Below, one piece after another: positions 25,317 through 34,823 of a DNA stretch of 59,349 bases (the first letter of the stretch is position 1; each line of letters begins with the position of its first letter). Both the position numbers and the translations under genes were made by a program. The notes beneath the pieces are model-generated. The model did no database searches and had not been told where the DNA came from. It worked only from the letters and a program-made list of their open reading frames with translations. This stretch comes from JABDOU01 sp041567895 (lineage in GTDB: Bacteria > Actinomycetota > Acidimicrobiia > Spongiisociales > SHLN01), in NCBI GenBank assembly GCA_041567895.1, contig JBFGAX010000011.1, positions 1-59,349 on the forward strand, read 5' to 3'.

Positions 25317-25969
25317 GCCATGGCCTCCAGGAAGCCTCTCTCGAGGACATATAGCTGATCCACCATGGGACGCAGCCGATTGATCTCATGGCTCACCACA
25401 ACGGCCGAACCGCCCCCGGCAGTGACTCTGGAAACGACCTGGTCGACGAGATCGGAGGATGCCGCATCGAGACCTGCGTGGGCCTCGTCGAGGAGGAGAA
25501 GCCGGGGCTGTTGAATGAGAACCCGGGCGAGCTCCAGACGTCGAATCATTCCTTTCGACGCAGCCCCGAACTGTCGTTCGGCGGCTCCTTGCAAGCCGAC
25601 TGCCTGCAGAGCGTGGTCGACCTGATCGATGGACCGACCCAGCATGTCGGCAACGAGTCTCAGATTCTCCCGCAGTGTCAGGGTCGGGTAGAGGCCGGCG
25701 TCGTGGCCTATGAGCGTTATGTCCCGGCGCACGGAGCGCCGTTCCCGATCATGGGCATTTTGTCCGAGAACGTACAGGTGTCCGACGGTCGGCCGCTGCA
25801 AGGTGGCCAGACACCGAAGAAGAGAGCTTTTTCCGGATCCGTTCGCGCCGGTGATGCCGATGGCAGTTGCTTCCGAAACCTCGAAACTGACGTTGGCCAG
25901 CACCGGCGTGTTGCCGAACTGCAGCATCAAGGAGCGTGCATCGATCGCCAAATGGGAGGTGGGTGCCAC
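25313..25969 (-). CDS. ccmA: CcmA heme-exporter ATPase
   Basis: 218 residues with a complete ABC ATPase: Walker A GANGSGKSS, signature SKGMIRRLELAR, Walker B LLLLDEAHAGLD and the H-loop VVSHE. First gene of the ccm operon. The start is uncertain: GTG at 25969 gives MAPTSHLAIDARSL; an ATG at 26026 is in frame but would overlap the divergent protease gene. No ribosome-binding site is obvious for either. Confidence 0.9.
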   Translation of the reverse strand: MAPTSHLAIDARSLMLQFGNTPVLANVSFEVSEATAIGITGANGSGKSSLLRCLATLQRPTVGHLYVLGQNAHDRERRSVRRDITLIGHDAGLYPTLTLRENLRLVADMLGRSIDQVDHALQAVGLQGAAERQFGAASKGMIRRLELARVLIQQPRLLLLDEAHAGLDAASSDLVDQVVSRVTAGGGSAVVVSHEINRLRPMVDQLYVLERGFLEAMA

Positions 25970-26016
25970 GGGTGTGAGGATATAGTGATCCCTTCTTACG
26001 GCGAACGGACACGTGG

Positions 26017-28113
26017 ATGCGATCAAGAGTGGGTCTGGTGGAGCGACGTTCGCCGATCATATGGCTGACATTGGCGATAGCCGCATGTGCGTCCTTCGCA
26101 CTCGTAACCACCGTTCGAGCACAGCCCGCCGCGGCCCACGAGGTCGCGCAGGATCCGACTGACGAACTGGGCATCATCACGGGAGGTAACTACCTCCGTC
26201 AACACACTCTCGGGCCTGATGTGATGGAGGTGTGGATTTGTGAACTCGCGAACCCGGGCACCAAACAGAAATTCGAATTGAGTCCCGAGGCGGTAGCAAC
26301 GGCACTCAACGCCGAACTTCCGCCCTATTTCAACTGGGCATCAAACGGTCGTAAATCTCTCTCATTCATTCCCGGCGGTGAAGTCGTGATTCCGGGGCCC
26401 GATACCGATGTTGAAGAGTGTTTCAACGCCGTCACGGCTGTCGCTGCTGGGGATGGTGTTTCCTCGAATGGGGCGGTGATGGCTTTTGACGTTGCGACCA
26501 ACGAAGCCGCTGGCGGCCCTGGGAACGGCCCATCCTTTCCGGCAAACGCCCGGGTCGCTTTCTATGGCGCCAACCACGTACAGCCGGGGTTCATAAGCAA
26601 TCTCGATCGAGCTTTTCTCGTGCACGAGATCGGTCACACCATGGAGATGCCACATTCGTATACGGGTCAAACCACCATCGAGGGGTCGGTCTGGGAATAC
26701 GACGACATCATCGAGGTCATGTCGGGGGCTGACTCGATGGTTGGCACGATGGCACTCAACCGATACGCAGCCGGCTGGATCGACGCTGATCAGGTGGTTG
26801 TCTACGATCAGGCCGCCATAGAAGTGGGACTCGGACCGGTGGGATACCCCGGGCCCCAGCTGATCGTCGTCCCGGGTCCCGATCCGCACACATTCGCCGT
26901 CATCGACACCCGGGTGCTCAAGAGCTTTGACTCAGGACTGGCAGCCGAGGGAGTCACGGTGCACACCATGGACGAAAGGGCATCTGCTTGCGGGACCACT
27001 GAATTTCCCCATTGTTTCGGTGCCGAAAGACTCGTTCGACCATTCGAGTCGTTTCCCTACAGCACCCAGCACGTTCATGGCGTTGACGACAGTTTTTCGG
27101 TCTACGGCATCGACGTAACGGTTACCGACAGGGTTGGTGACGTCTTCACGGTTACAGTCGGAGATCTCCCTCTCGGGTTTCCCGCCGGCGCCCGTCTCCA
27201 GCTCAATGCCTTGACCGAGACAGCGATGACCATCAGCTGGCCTGCCGCATTCTCCGCCGAGGACTATGAAGTGACCGGTGCCGGGGTCGAGTTCGTGACG
27301 GATCGCTCCACGACGCTGACGGGATTGACGCCGGGCACGACGTATGTCATGGAAGTCGTCGCTCGCAAAGGCGGCGAACGGACCGACCCGCTCACGTTGT
27401 CGGTGACGACCGTGGCCGAAGGTGGCTCGCGTGTCGGCCGCCAGAATCCCGCGACCGGTTTCTGGTCACTCGTGCGAAACGATGCCACAACCAACGGTTT
27501 TTATTACGGAACACCCGGTGACCTCGCCGTTGCCTGCGACTGGAACGGCGACGGAATCGATACCGTCGGGTTGTATCGACCAGGTGACGGCTTCCTCTAC
27601 CTCCGGAACTCCAACACCCAGGGACCCGGAGAGACCGAGATTTTCTACGGCGAGCCGTCAGACATCCCCGTTTGTGGCGACTGGGACGGCGACGGGATAG
27701 AGACGGTTGGCGTCTATCGGCCCCGCAACGCGACGTTTTATCTTCGCAACTCGAATACGCAAGGCTTTGCCGACGTGCAGTTCATTTTTGGCAACCCGGG
27801 AGATATTCCTTTTGCCGGGGATTGGGACGGCGACGGCATCGACACGGTGGGTCTCTATCGGCAGTCGACCGGGTTCGTGTACATCACAGACGAGAACGCA
27901 TTTGGAATCGCAGATTTTGAGGCGTTCTACGGGAATCCAGGAGACCGATTTGTGGTCGGGGACTGGGATGGCAACGGTCGGGACTCCTTCGGCATATTCA
28001 GGCCATCAGACACCACGTTCTACCTCTCGAATGCGATAGGCGACGCCATTGCTGATATCGAGATCGTCACCGGCACTCCGGCAACCGTTCCCATAGCCGG
28101 GCGCTGGGACTGA
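26017..28113 (+). CDS. Secreted zinc metalloprotease with FN3 and integrin-like repeats
   Basis: 698 residues. A signal peptide (about 11-40) precedes a metalloprotease domain with HEIGHTMEMPHS, i.e. a HExxH plus a third His six residues later (His203, Glu204, His207, His213), a metzincin-like zinc site. A fibronectin type III domain follows (about 392-475), then four to five copies of a roughly 46-residue unit (480-698) with the core GDWDGDGIDTVGLYRP, an Asp-rich calcium-binding-like loop as in FG-GAP/VCBS repeats. The same unit recurs in the amidase at 28555. Substrate unknown. Confidence 0.8.
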   Translation: MRSRVGLVERRSPIIWLTLAIAACASFALVTTVRAQPAAAHEVAQDPTDELGIITGGNYLRQHTLGPDVMEVWICELANPGTKQKFELSPEAVATALNAELPPYFNWASNGRKSLSFIPGGEVVIPGPDTDVEECFNAVTAVAAGDGVSSNGAVMAFDVATNEAAGGPGNGPSFPANARVAFYGANHVQPGFISNLDRAFLVHEIGHTMEMPHSYTGQTTIEGSVWEYDDIIEVMSGADSMVGTMALNRYAAGWIDADQVVVYDQAAIEVGLGPVGYPGPQLIVVPGPDPHTFAVIDTRVLKSFDSGLAAEGVTVHTMDERASACGTTEFPHCFGAERLVRPFESFPYSTQHVHGVDDSFSVYGIDVTVTDRVGDVFTVTVGDLPLGFPAGARLQLNALTETAMTISWPAAFSAEDYEVTGAGVEFVTDRSTTLTGLTPGTTYVMEVVARKGGERTDPLTLSVTTVAEGGSRVGRQNPATGFWSLVRNDATTNGFYYGTPGDLAVACDWNGDGIDTVGLYRPGDGFLYLRNSNTQGPGETEIFYGEPSDIPVCGDWDGDGIETVGVYRPRNATFYLRNSNTQGFADVQFIFGNPGDIPFAGDWDGDGIDTVGLYRQSTGFVYITDENAFGIADFEAFYGNPGDRFVVGDWDGNGRDSFGIFRPSDTTFYLSNAIGDAIADIEIVTGTPATVPIAGRWD

Positions 28114-28120
28114 CGGTCGC

Positions 28121-28555
28121 ATGAGTGGACCTATCACCGGCGTATTCACGGACGGCGGATGTGTACCCAACCCCGGACCCGGCGGCTGGGGGGCTGTTTA
28201 CGTGGTCGACGACTCGTTGGTTGAGGAAACCTGGGGAGCTGACGATGACACCACAAATAACCGCATGGAACTGACGGCGCTCATTGAGGGCGCAAACCTC
28301 GTTCCAGAAGGAACGGAAATGACGTTGTACAGCGACTCGAGGCTCGCAGTGAATACGATCAATCAGTGGGCGGCAGGGTGGGAGAGTCGCGGCTGGCGGC
28401 GCAAAACCGGCCCGGTAGAGAATCTCGACCTCGTCAAAACCCTGTATTACCTTCTCGAAGATCGACCCGAGCTTCGGATCGAGTGGGTCAAGGCACATGC
28501 CGGTATTCGCTGGAACGAATACGCTGACGAATTGGCAAATCGCTGGCGTTCCTGA
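28121..28555 (+). CDS. rnhA: Ribonuclease HI
   Basis: 144 residues, normal for bacterial RNase HI, which cuts the RNA strand of RNA-DNA hybrids. The catalytic carboxylates are in place: Asp11 (FTDGG), Glu50 (NRMELTALI), Asp72 (YSDSRL) and Asp136 (YADELAN); the basic handle GWRRKTGPVENLDL is present. It starts 7 nt after the protease gene and its stop overlaps the start of the amidase gene, so it is sandwiched between two secreted-protein genes. Confidence 0.95.
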   Translation: MSGPITGVFTDGGCVPNPGPGGWGAVYVVDDSLVEETWGADDDTTNNRMELTALIEGANLVPEGTEMTLYSDSRLAVNTINQWAAGWESRGWRRKTGPVENLDLVKTLYYLLEDRPELRIEWVKAHAGIRWNEYADELANRWRS

Positions 28556-30093
28556 TGCGCCGACTGGCCCTCACTGTAACAGCCGTTTTCTGCCTCACGC
28601 AGATTCTCATGTCGGCCGCCGCTGTCCACGCTCAGGAACCGGGAGGAGGTGGCGAGGAAGCCCCGCTTCATCAGCCAGACGCTCTGGGTTTCGTCGACGG
28701 TGACACCAGCCAATTTTTGCTGCCGACCCCCGGTGGAGCGCTGGCATCGCTCTATTTTGGCGTGCCGGGTGACGAACCGTTCCTGGGCGACTGGGACTGC
28801 GACGGAATCGACAGCCCGGGGCTCTACCGGGTCAGCGACGGATTTGTATATCTTCGGAACACGAACACCATGGGGACCGCAGACGTCCGCTTCTACATGG
28901 GAGAACCGGGCGACCGGCCGCTTGTCGGGGATTTCAACGGTGACGGATGCGATACCATTTCGGTGTATCGGCCCGGTACCGGCCAGGTGTTCATCGCCAA
29001 CCGGCTCGGCAGCGAGAGTCGGGGGGTTCTGGCTGATCTCGAGATCTTCTTTGGAAATCCTGGCGATCGTCCGTTCGCCGGGGATTTCGATGCAAACGGT
29101 ATAACGGACATCGGATTGCACCGCGATTCTTCTGGTCTCGTATATATGCGGCTCGACCAAACGACCGGTCCTGCCCAGGCTTCGTTCTTTTACGGTGAAG
29201 CAGATGATCAGATCTTTTCAGGAGATTGGAATGGAGACGGGCTCGAGTCGGTCGGCCTCTATCGGCAGCGTGACCGCTCGCTCATGCTCTCCAACGAGAA
29301 TCGTCTCAAGCAAGCTGATGTGACATACCAATTCGGAGAGGACGATTGGATTCCGGTTGCGGGGATCGTCGGCGACCTGGGAGGACTAGAGCTCGTCGGA
29401 CCCAAGGATCGTCCCGGCGTCGAAGTCATCGCCCGGGAGGGGTGGGGTTCGGCACCGATCGGAACGCTCGAGCCGCACACGATCGAACAGGTGACGATCC
29501 ACCATTCCGCCAGGTCGTTCGCCGGCTCGAACACAGATGCTCCCGCGCGTATTCGTTCCTATCAGCGATATCACCAGGATCAGGGCTGGCCTGATATCGC
29601 GTATCACTTCGTGATCGACCGGAACGGCAACGTATATCAAGGTAGATCTCCCGAGGGTCGCGGCGACACCTTCACGAACTACGACCCGAGCGGCCATTTC
29701 CTCGTGATGGTGGACGGTGACTTCAATGGAAACCCGCCCACAGACGCTCAGATCGAATCGCTGGCCCGCATGGTGGCGTGGGGGCTAGATGAGTGGGACA
29801 TCGACGCCGGGCACGTCGCCGGACATCGAGACCACGCGAACACGAGCTGCCCTGGAGAGTTCCTCTACGATCTCATCGAGGACGGAACACTCGCGGCCCG
29901 GACGACCGAGCTCCTTCGAGGGGGAGTTGGCCTGCAGATACTGGATGGGGCCGGCTCCCATGAACGGGTAGACGAGGTGGAAGCCGGGACGGATTCGGAC
30001 CCCGGTCTCGTGATGCTTCCAGTAATCCCGAATCTGCCGGCTGCCGACGTCCTGGCGCAGTTAGCCGTCTGCCCGGGGTGCACGATCGGTTAG
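28555..30093 (+). CDS. Secreted N-acetylmuramoyl-L-alanine amidase with integrin-like repeats
   Basis: 512 residues. Signal peptide (1-26), then about five copies of the repeat with LGDWDCDGIDSPGLYR-like cores (about 42-280), then an Amidase_2/PGRP-type domain (about 288-450). The zinc-site residues expected for the family are visible: TIHHSA (His316), GHRDHANTSCPG (His424, Cys432), and the catalytic Tyr in IAYHF. It should cleave the stem peptide from muramic acid in peptidoglycan. The 3' end overlaps the convergent hisIE gene by 33 bp. Confidence 0.85.
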   Translation: MRRLALTVTAVFCLTQILMSAAAVHAQEPGGGGEEAPLHQPDALGFVDGDTSQFLLPTPGGALASLYFGVPGDEPFLGDWDCDGIDSPGLYRVSDGFVYLRNTNTMGTADVRFYMGEPGDRPLVGDFNGDGCDTISVYRPGTGQVFIANRLGSESRGVLADLEIFFGNPGDRPFAGDFDANGITDIGLHRDSSGLVYMRLDQTTGPAQASFFYGEADDQIFSGDWNGDGLESVGLYRQRDRSLMLSNENRLKQADVTYQFGEDDWIPVAGIVGDLGGLELVGPKDRPGVEVIAREGWGSAPIGTLEPHTIEQVTIHHSARSFAGSNTDAPARIRSYQRYHQDQGWPDIAYHFVIDRNGNVYQGRSPEGRGDTFTNYDPSGHFLVMVDGDFNGNPPTDAQIESLARMVAWGLDEWDIDAGHVAGHRDHANTSCPGEFLYDLIEDGTLAARTTELLRGGVGLQILDGAGSHERVDEVEAGTDSDPGLVMLPVIPNLPAADVLAQLAVCPGCTIG

Positions 30094-30717
30094 CTCCTTG
30101 ACGACCAGTTGCGGGCTGACCGTGCGCTCGGCGAGTAGCACCAAAAGGTGATAAATCAAATCCGCCGCCTCCGAGGCGACCCGGCTATCGCTGTCGGATC
30201 CGAATGCGTGGTTCTTCGCAGCAAAAGCGACCTCGGCCGCTTCCTCGAGTACTTTTCGGGCGGTTGCTTCCACTCCTCCTGCAATGAGTTCTGCGGTGTA
30301 TGAGCCCTTTGGCCGATCGTTGGCTCGATTCGCGATGGTCGCCCACAACGATTCGAGAAGGTAGAAGCCTTGAGGGGGTATACGATCTGCGTGCTCGCCC
30401 CCGGATGCTCTGCCCGGATCAAAGCAAGAACCGGTCCCTGTGTGGCAGGCAGGTCCGGCCGGCTTGACAGTCAGCAAAATCGCGTCGCCATCGCAGTCGA
30501 GAGAAATATCGAGGATCTGCATGACGTTGCCACTGGTTTGCCCCTTCTTCCAGAGCTCCTGACGTGAACGGCTCCAGAAGTGCACGTAGCCGGTTTCGCT
30601 CGACGCCCGGAAAGCATCCTCGTTCATGAATGCCACCATGAGGACCTGTCCGGTGTTGACGTCCTGGACAACAGCCGGGAGGAGTGCGTGTGAACCGAAA
30701 TCAGGAATGCCGGTCAT
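30061..30717 (-). CDS. hisIE: Bifunctional phosphoribosyl-AMP cyclohydrolase/phosphoribosyl-ATP diphosphatase
   Basis: 218 residues. The HisI half (about 1-110) has HFWSRSRQELWKKGQTSGN and the metal site DCDGDAILLTVKPAGPACHTG; the HisE half (about 115-210) has the KVLEEAAEVAFAA and EAADLIYHLLVLL metal helices. It performs steps 2 and 3 of histidine synthesis. Fusion is common in proteobacteria, whereas many Actinobacteria keep hisI and hisE apart. It overlaps the hisF stop by 4 nt. Confidence 0.94.
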   Translation of the reverse strand: MTGIPDFGSHALLPAVVQDVNTGQVLMVAFMNEDAFRASSETGYVHFWSRSRQELWKKGQTSGNVMQILDISLDCDGDAILLTVKPAGPACHTGTGSCFDPGRASGGEHADRIPPQGFYLLESLWATIANRANDRPKGSYTAELIAGGVEATARKVLEEAAEVAFAAKNHAFGSDSDSRVASEAADLIYHLLVLLAERTVSPQLVVKELTDRAPRADG

Positions 30718-31466
30718 CGAACCGGAATTCCGGCTTGGGCCATCGAGTCCTTCAGGTCCTGCAACCCGATCTCACGACGGTGGAATATCGAGGCTGCGAG
30801 CACCGCATCTGCGACTCCGGGCGCGAGAGCTTCTAAACAGTGCTCGATCGTCCCCGCTCCACCCGACGCGATCACCGGTACCGTCGTCGCTGCTGATACG
30901 GCGGTCAAAAGCGAGATGTCGAAACCGGATTTGGTACCGTCCCGGTCCATGGAGGTCAAGAGAATCTCACCTGCGCCCCGCCCCGTTCCTTCAACGGCCC
31001 AGGCGACTGCGTCAAGACCGGTTGAATCGCGGCCTCCGTTCACCACCACTTCCCAGCCGTCGTCAACGCGGCGAGCGTCGATCGCCAGGACCACGCACTG
31101 GCTTCCAAATGCGGCAGCGCATTCAGAAATCAATCCGGGATCACGTACAGCAGCGGTATTCACCGAAACCTTGTCGGCGCCTGCTCGCAGAACGGCCCGC
31201 ATATCGGCAACGGTCCGGACGCCTCCACCGACGGTCAACGGAATGAACACGTTCTCGGCAGTGCGACGAACCACGTCGAGCATGGTGTCCCGATTCAGGT
31301 GAGAAGCGCTGATGTCCAAAAAGACAAGCTCGTCTGCCCCTTCTGCCGCGTACCGTTCTGCGAGCTCAACCGGATCTCCTTCGTCTGTGAGATTGATGAA
31401 GTTGACGCCCTTGACGACGCGACCTTCAGCGACATCGAGACACGGGATCACGCGCTTACGAAGCAA
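30714..31466 (-). CDS. hisF: Imidazole glycerol phosphate synthase, cyclase subunit
   Basis: 250 residues of the (beta-alpha)8 barrel. Catalytic aspartates are in PCLDVAEGRVVKGVNF and LTSMDRDGTKSGFD (family numbering 11 and 130), with the phosphate-binding GGGVRTVADMR and ASGGAGTIEH. It uses ammonia from HisH to form imidazole glycerol phosphate and AICAR. Overlaps hisH by 11 nt. Confidence 0.97.
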   Translation of the reverse strand: MLRKRVIPCLDVAEGRVVKGVNFINLTDEGDPVELAERYAAEGADELVFLDISASHLNRDTMLDVVRRTAENVFIPLTVGGGVRTVADMRAVLRAGADKVSVNTAAVRDPGLISECAAAFGSQCVVLAIDARRVDDGWEVVVNGGRDSTGLDAVAWAVEGTGRGAGEILLTSMDRDGTKSGFDISLLTAVSAATTVPVIASGGAGTIEHCLEALAPGVADAVLAASIFHRREIGLQDLKDSMAQAGIPVR

Positions 31467-32076
31467 CTGCTGTCTCCTGTCGGCAGGCTTCGACGAAGTT
31501 ATACATCACGCGTCGGCCGACATCTCCAGAGCGCTCGGGGTGAAATTGTACGCCGATGCGATGCTCCGAACGGACCATCGCAACGACATCCTGGTTGTAA
31601 TCGGTTGTTGCGACGATCATCGAAGGGTCGGTGGGCACCGGCGCGTACGAGTGGACGAAATAGAACGTAGTCCCGGAATCAATTCCGGACAGCAGCGGAT
31701 CAGGGGCGTGGATCGTGAGGTCGTTCCAACCCATATGAGGCAGTCGCGGCGCAGTGAGACGTTCGACCGTCCCGCCAAGCAGACCCAGGCACGGTGTGCC
31801 GTCCTCTGTCGACCTGTCAAACATGAGTTGAAGCCCAACACAGATTCCCAGAAGTGGGCGACGCCACTCCTTGATGACGGCAACCAAACCCTGCCGCGAG
31901 AGACGGTCCATTGCCGGTCCCGTGGCTCCGACGCCGGGCAGAACCATTCCGGCCGCATCGCCGACTTCGTCTGCGTTTTGAACGATCATCGGCTTTGCGC
32001 CCGCCGCTTCCAGGGCACGTGAAATCGAAACGAGGTTGCCGGCGCCATGGTCGATGATCATGATGGGGATCGTCAT
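31456..32076 (-). CDS. hisH: Imidazole glycerol phosphate synthase, glutaminase subunit
   Basis: 206 residues of class I amidotransferase fold. The catalytic Cys is in LLGICVGLQLMF and the His-Glu pair in VQFHPERSGDVG. It feeds ammonia to HisF. Four-nt overlap with hisB. Confidence 0.97.
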   Translation of the reverse strand: MTIPIMIIDHGAGNLVSISRALEAAGAKPMIVQNADEVGDAAGMVLPGVGATGPAMDRLSRQGLVAVIKEWRRPLLGICVGLQLMFDRSTEDGTPCLGLLGGTVERLTAPRLPHMGWNDLTIHAPDPLLSGIDSGTTFYFVHSYAPVPTDPSMIVATTDYNQDVVAMVRSEHRIGVQFHPERSGDVGRRVMYNFVEACRQETAVAS

Positions 32077-32657
32077 GTCGCACCTTTGGTGGACGGTATC
32101 CCGATCCGCCGACTGTCGATCTCGACCGCGGCTCGCAATGAACGAGCAAGGGCCTTCATTGCCGCCTCCGCAATGTGGTGACTATTGGCCCCATGGGCGG
32201 TCACATGCAACGTCGTACCCGACGCTCGGGCGAAGGCTTCGAGAGCATGGGCAAAGTTCTCGGTCGTGAAGTTGCCGATGGTCGGGTTGGTGAACGCAAT
32301 GTCGACTACTGCGTAGGGCCGGCCACCCACATCGACCGTGGCAGAGGCCAACGACTCATCCATGGGAACGATGGCGCTGCCGAATCGATGGATTCCGGCT
32401 CGCTCTCCAAGCGCCTCACCGAAAGCCGCACCCAGAACGAGAGCAGTGTCTTCCACCGTGTGGTGGTCGTCAATGTGTAGATCTCCCTCGACATCGACCA
32501 TGAGGTCGAATAGGCCATGGTGGGCGAATGAGGTCAGCAGGTGATCGAAGAATCCGACGCCGGTTGAGATGTCCGCCTGGCCGGTTCCATCCAGGTCGAG
32601 AGAAACCCGGGCGCGGGTTTCGTTCGTAACACGTTTGATGTCAGCTGATCGGGACAT
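32073..32657 (-). CDS. hisB: Imidazoleglycerol-phosphate dehydratase
   Basis: 194 residues, monofunctional HisB. Metal-binding signatures are FFDHLLTSFAHHG, HIDDHHTVEDTAL and GANSHHIAEAAMKAL. I chose the ATG at 32657 because AGGAG lies 6 nt upstream; the ATG two codons earlier abuts the AGGAG. It overlaps hisD by 17 nt. No HisN/phosphatase domain is fused. Confidence 0.95.
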   Translation of the reverse strand: MSRSADIKRVTNETRARVSLDLDGTGQADISTGVGFFDHLLTSFAHHGLFDLMVDVEGDLHIDDHHTVEDTALVLGAAFGEALGERAGIHRFGSAIVPMDESLASATVDVGGRPYAVVDIAFTNPTIGNFTTENFAHALEAFARASGTTLHVTAHGANSHHIAEAAMKALARSLRAAVEIDSRRIGIPSTKGAT

Positions 32658-33957
32658 GTACATCTCCTGTTGCCGGGGGATCTTCGAACCGGATGGTTGC
32701 TGCCAGGCGGTGGGCATCGAGACCCTCGGTCCCGGCGAGCGAGGTGATGGTGGGGAGAAGCGCTTGTAGCCCCGCACGGCTCAGCTCTTGCTCCTGTCGC
32801 CACGAACCGAAGTCGGTGGTCGCAAGTGGTCCACTGGACCGTGCGAGTCCGCCGGTTGGTAACACGTGGTTGGCACCCGTGGCATAGTCGCCGGCCGATT
32901 CGGGCGACCAATGGCCGACGAAGACGGAACCGGCTCCGGTGATCCTGTCCGCCAATGCACCCGCATCTCGGGTCAAGATGGATAGGTGCTCGGGTGCATA
33001 GGCGTTTGCGAAGTCGACGCCCTCGTCCCAGTCATCGATCAGCACGATGAGACCGTGATTTCCGAGGGACAGTTCGAGAATGTCGCGACGATGAAGTCCT
33101 GTGAGCAAGGAGGCCAGCACGTCCCCCAGGGCGTCGGCGATCCGTTCGGAGTCCGTCACGAGAACGACGGGGGAATCGGGTCCGTGCTCTGCCTGACACG
33201 CCATGTCGGCTGCGACAACACGCAGGTCTGCCGCATCGTCGACCAGCAGCAAGCTCTCGGACGGACCTGCGGGCAAATCGATATCGCATTCACCAAACAC
33301 GGCCAGCTTTGCAGCCGTGACCCAGGCGTTGCCGGGCCCAACGATTTTGTCGACCCGTTCTATGGTTTCGGTACCGTAGGCGAGGGCTCCGATCGCCTGG
33401 GCGCCACCCATGGCGTACACCTCATCCACCCCGGAAAGGTGGGCGGCCGCCAGCAATGCCATCGGCACTTCGCCGTCCGGGCCCGCGGGCGTGGCGATGG
33501 CGACACCGGGCACTCCCGCGACTGCCGCCGGAATCGCGATCATCAACAGGGAGGACGGATATGCCGCCAATCCTCCGGGTACGTACCCACCCACTCGTCT
33601 CAACGGACTCCATCGTCTGCGAATCCTGACGCCGGTTTGTGGCTCGAGTGATTGGTCGGTGGGTATCTGGGCCTGGTGGACGGTCCGGATGGCCGAAGCT
33701 GCCTGTTCCAAAGCGACGCGTAGATCGTCTGGACACGCTTTCCATGCGGCAGCGATCTCATCGCGTTCGATTCTGCGGCTCCCTCCACCGAATTCAGCGG
33801 CTGCAGACCGGAGCGCGTCGTCACCGCCGTTGCGAATCGACTCGACGATGCGGCCTGCGTCAGAGCGGATAGATGCATCCGGTACGGCAGAGCGGTTCAC
33901 GAGAGACGTCCGGGTTTCGGTGTCGAGTTCTGAAAGCCGAACCGAGCGAATCTTCAT
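32641..33957 (-). CDS. hisD: Histidinol dehydrogenase
   Basis: 438 residues, normal length. Conserved blocks VGGYVPGGLAAYPSSLLM, YAMGGAQAIGALAYGTE, KIVGPGNAWVTAAK, DLPAGPSESLL and NAYAPEHLSI are all present. Oxidises L-histidinol to histidine with two NAD. The ATG at 33957 overlaps the hisG stop as ATGA. Confidence 0.97.
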   Translation of the reverse strand: MKIRSVRLSELDTETRTSLVNRSAVPDASIRSDAGRIVESIRNGGDDALRSAAAEFGGGSRRIERDEIAAAWKACPDDLRVALEQAASAIRTVHQAQIPTDQSLEPQTGVRIRRRWSPLRRVGGYVPGGLAAYPSSLLMIAIPAAVAGVPGVAIATPAGPDGEVPMALLAAAHLSGVDEVYAMGGAQAIGALAYGTETIERVDKIVGPGNAWVTAAKLAVFGECDIDLPAGPSESLLLVDDAADLRVVAADMACQAEHGPDSPVVLVTDSERIADALGDVLASLLTGLHRRDILELSLGNHGLIVLIDDWDEGVDFANAYAPEHLSILTRDAGALADRITGAGSVFVGHWSPESAGDYATGANHVLPTGGLARSSGPLATTDFGSWRQEQELSRAGLQALLPTITSLAGTEGLDAHRLAATIRFEDPPATGDVHVPIS

Positions 33958-34823
33958 TGGATCAGTTGTCCGATCGGAACGACCAGCAGGCCGGTAGCCC
34001 CGGCCTGCTGCAGCCGGGGAAGCAGCTCCCACGCAATATCACGATCAATGACGGTGTGCACGGCGACGTGGGTGCCGTCCGCGAGAGGGATGATGGTGGG
34101 GGAGTCGAGGCTGGGAAGAAGTTCAACGATCTCATCGCGTCGTGCGATCGGAGCATTCATGAGGAGGTACCGCTTGGTTCTTCCCGCGATGACGGCTTGC
34201 AACATCGTCGCCACCCTATGGATGGCGTCGGCTTTCGCATGGTCGTACGGAACGCGTTCAGCAGGGGCAACAAGGACCGCCTGCGACTCCATGATCGTCA
34301 TGACCGGGCGAAGACTGTTCACCAACAAGGTGCTGCCCGACGACACGAGATCAACGATGGCATCCGCGATTCCGAGCTTCGGCGCCACTTCGACCGATCC
34401 TTTGAGTGGCACCAGATCCACCTTGATGTTGTGTGATGCAAAGAAAGAGGCCGTCACCCGCTGGTGGGAAGTCGCGACGCGAATGCCCTCAAATCCCTCG
34501 GGACCTTCGATCTCAGATGCTTTGGGAACTGCTGCCACAAGTTCACACCTACCCATCTCGAGCTCCACCAGGGTCTCGAATTCGGCGTCGAAGTTCGCAA
34601 GCAAATCCTGGCCGGTGATGCCTAGATCCGCCACGCCGTCGACCAGCAACTCGGCGATATCGTCGGTGCGAACAAAGAGAAGTTCGATGGGTGCGTTCCA
34701 GACGCGCACGCTCAAGGCCCGCTCGGTTTTTTCGAACATGAGACCCGCGTCCCCCAGGAGCGTCGTCACCGGATCTTTTAGCCGCCCCTTGTTGGGGACG
34801 GCGATGCGCAGGAGTTCTGTCAT
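33954..34823 (-). CDS. hisG: ATP phosphoribosyltransferase, long form
   Basis: 289 residues, the long (HisG-L) form with a C-terminal ACT-like regulatory domain (about 215-289), so it should be inhibited by histidine directly and need no HisZ. IAVPNKGRLKDP starts the protein; the PRPP loop is in VDLVSSGSTLLVN. First step of the pathway. Overlaps the yerC-like gene by 4 nt. Confidence 0.95.
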   Translation of the reverse strand: MTELLRIAVPNKGRLKDPVTTLLGDAGLMFEKTERALSVRVWNAPIELLFVRTDDIAELLVDGVADLGITGQDLLANFDAEFETLVELEMGRCELVAAVPKASEIEGPEGFEGIRVATSHQRVTASFFASHNIKVDLVPLKGSVEVAPKLGIADAIVDLVSSGSTLLVNSLRPVMTIMESQAVLVAPAERVPYDHAKADAIHRVATMLQAVIAGRTKRYLLMNAPIARRDEIVELLPSLDSPTIIPLADGTHVAVHTVIDRDIAWELLPRLQQAGATGLLVVPIGQLIQ

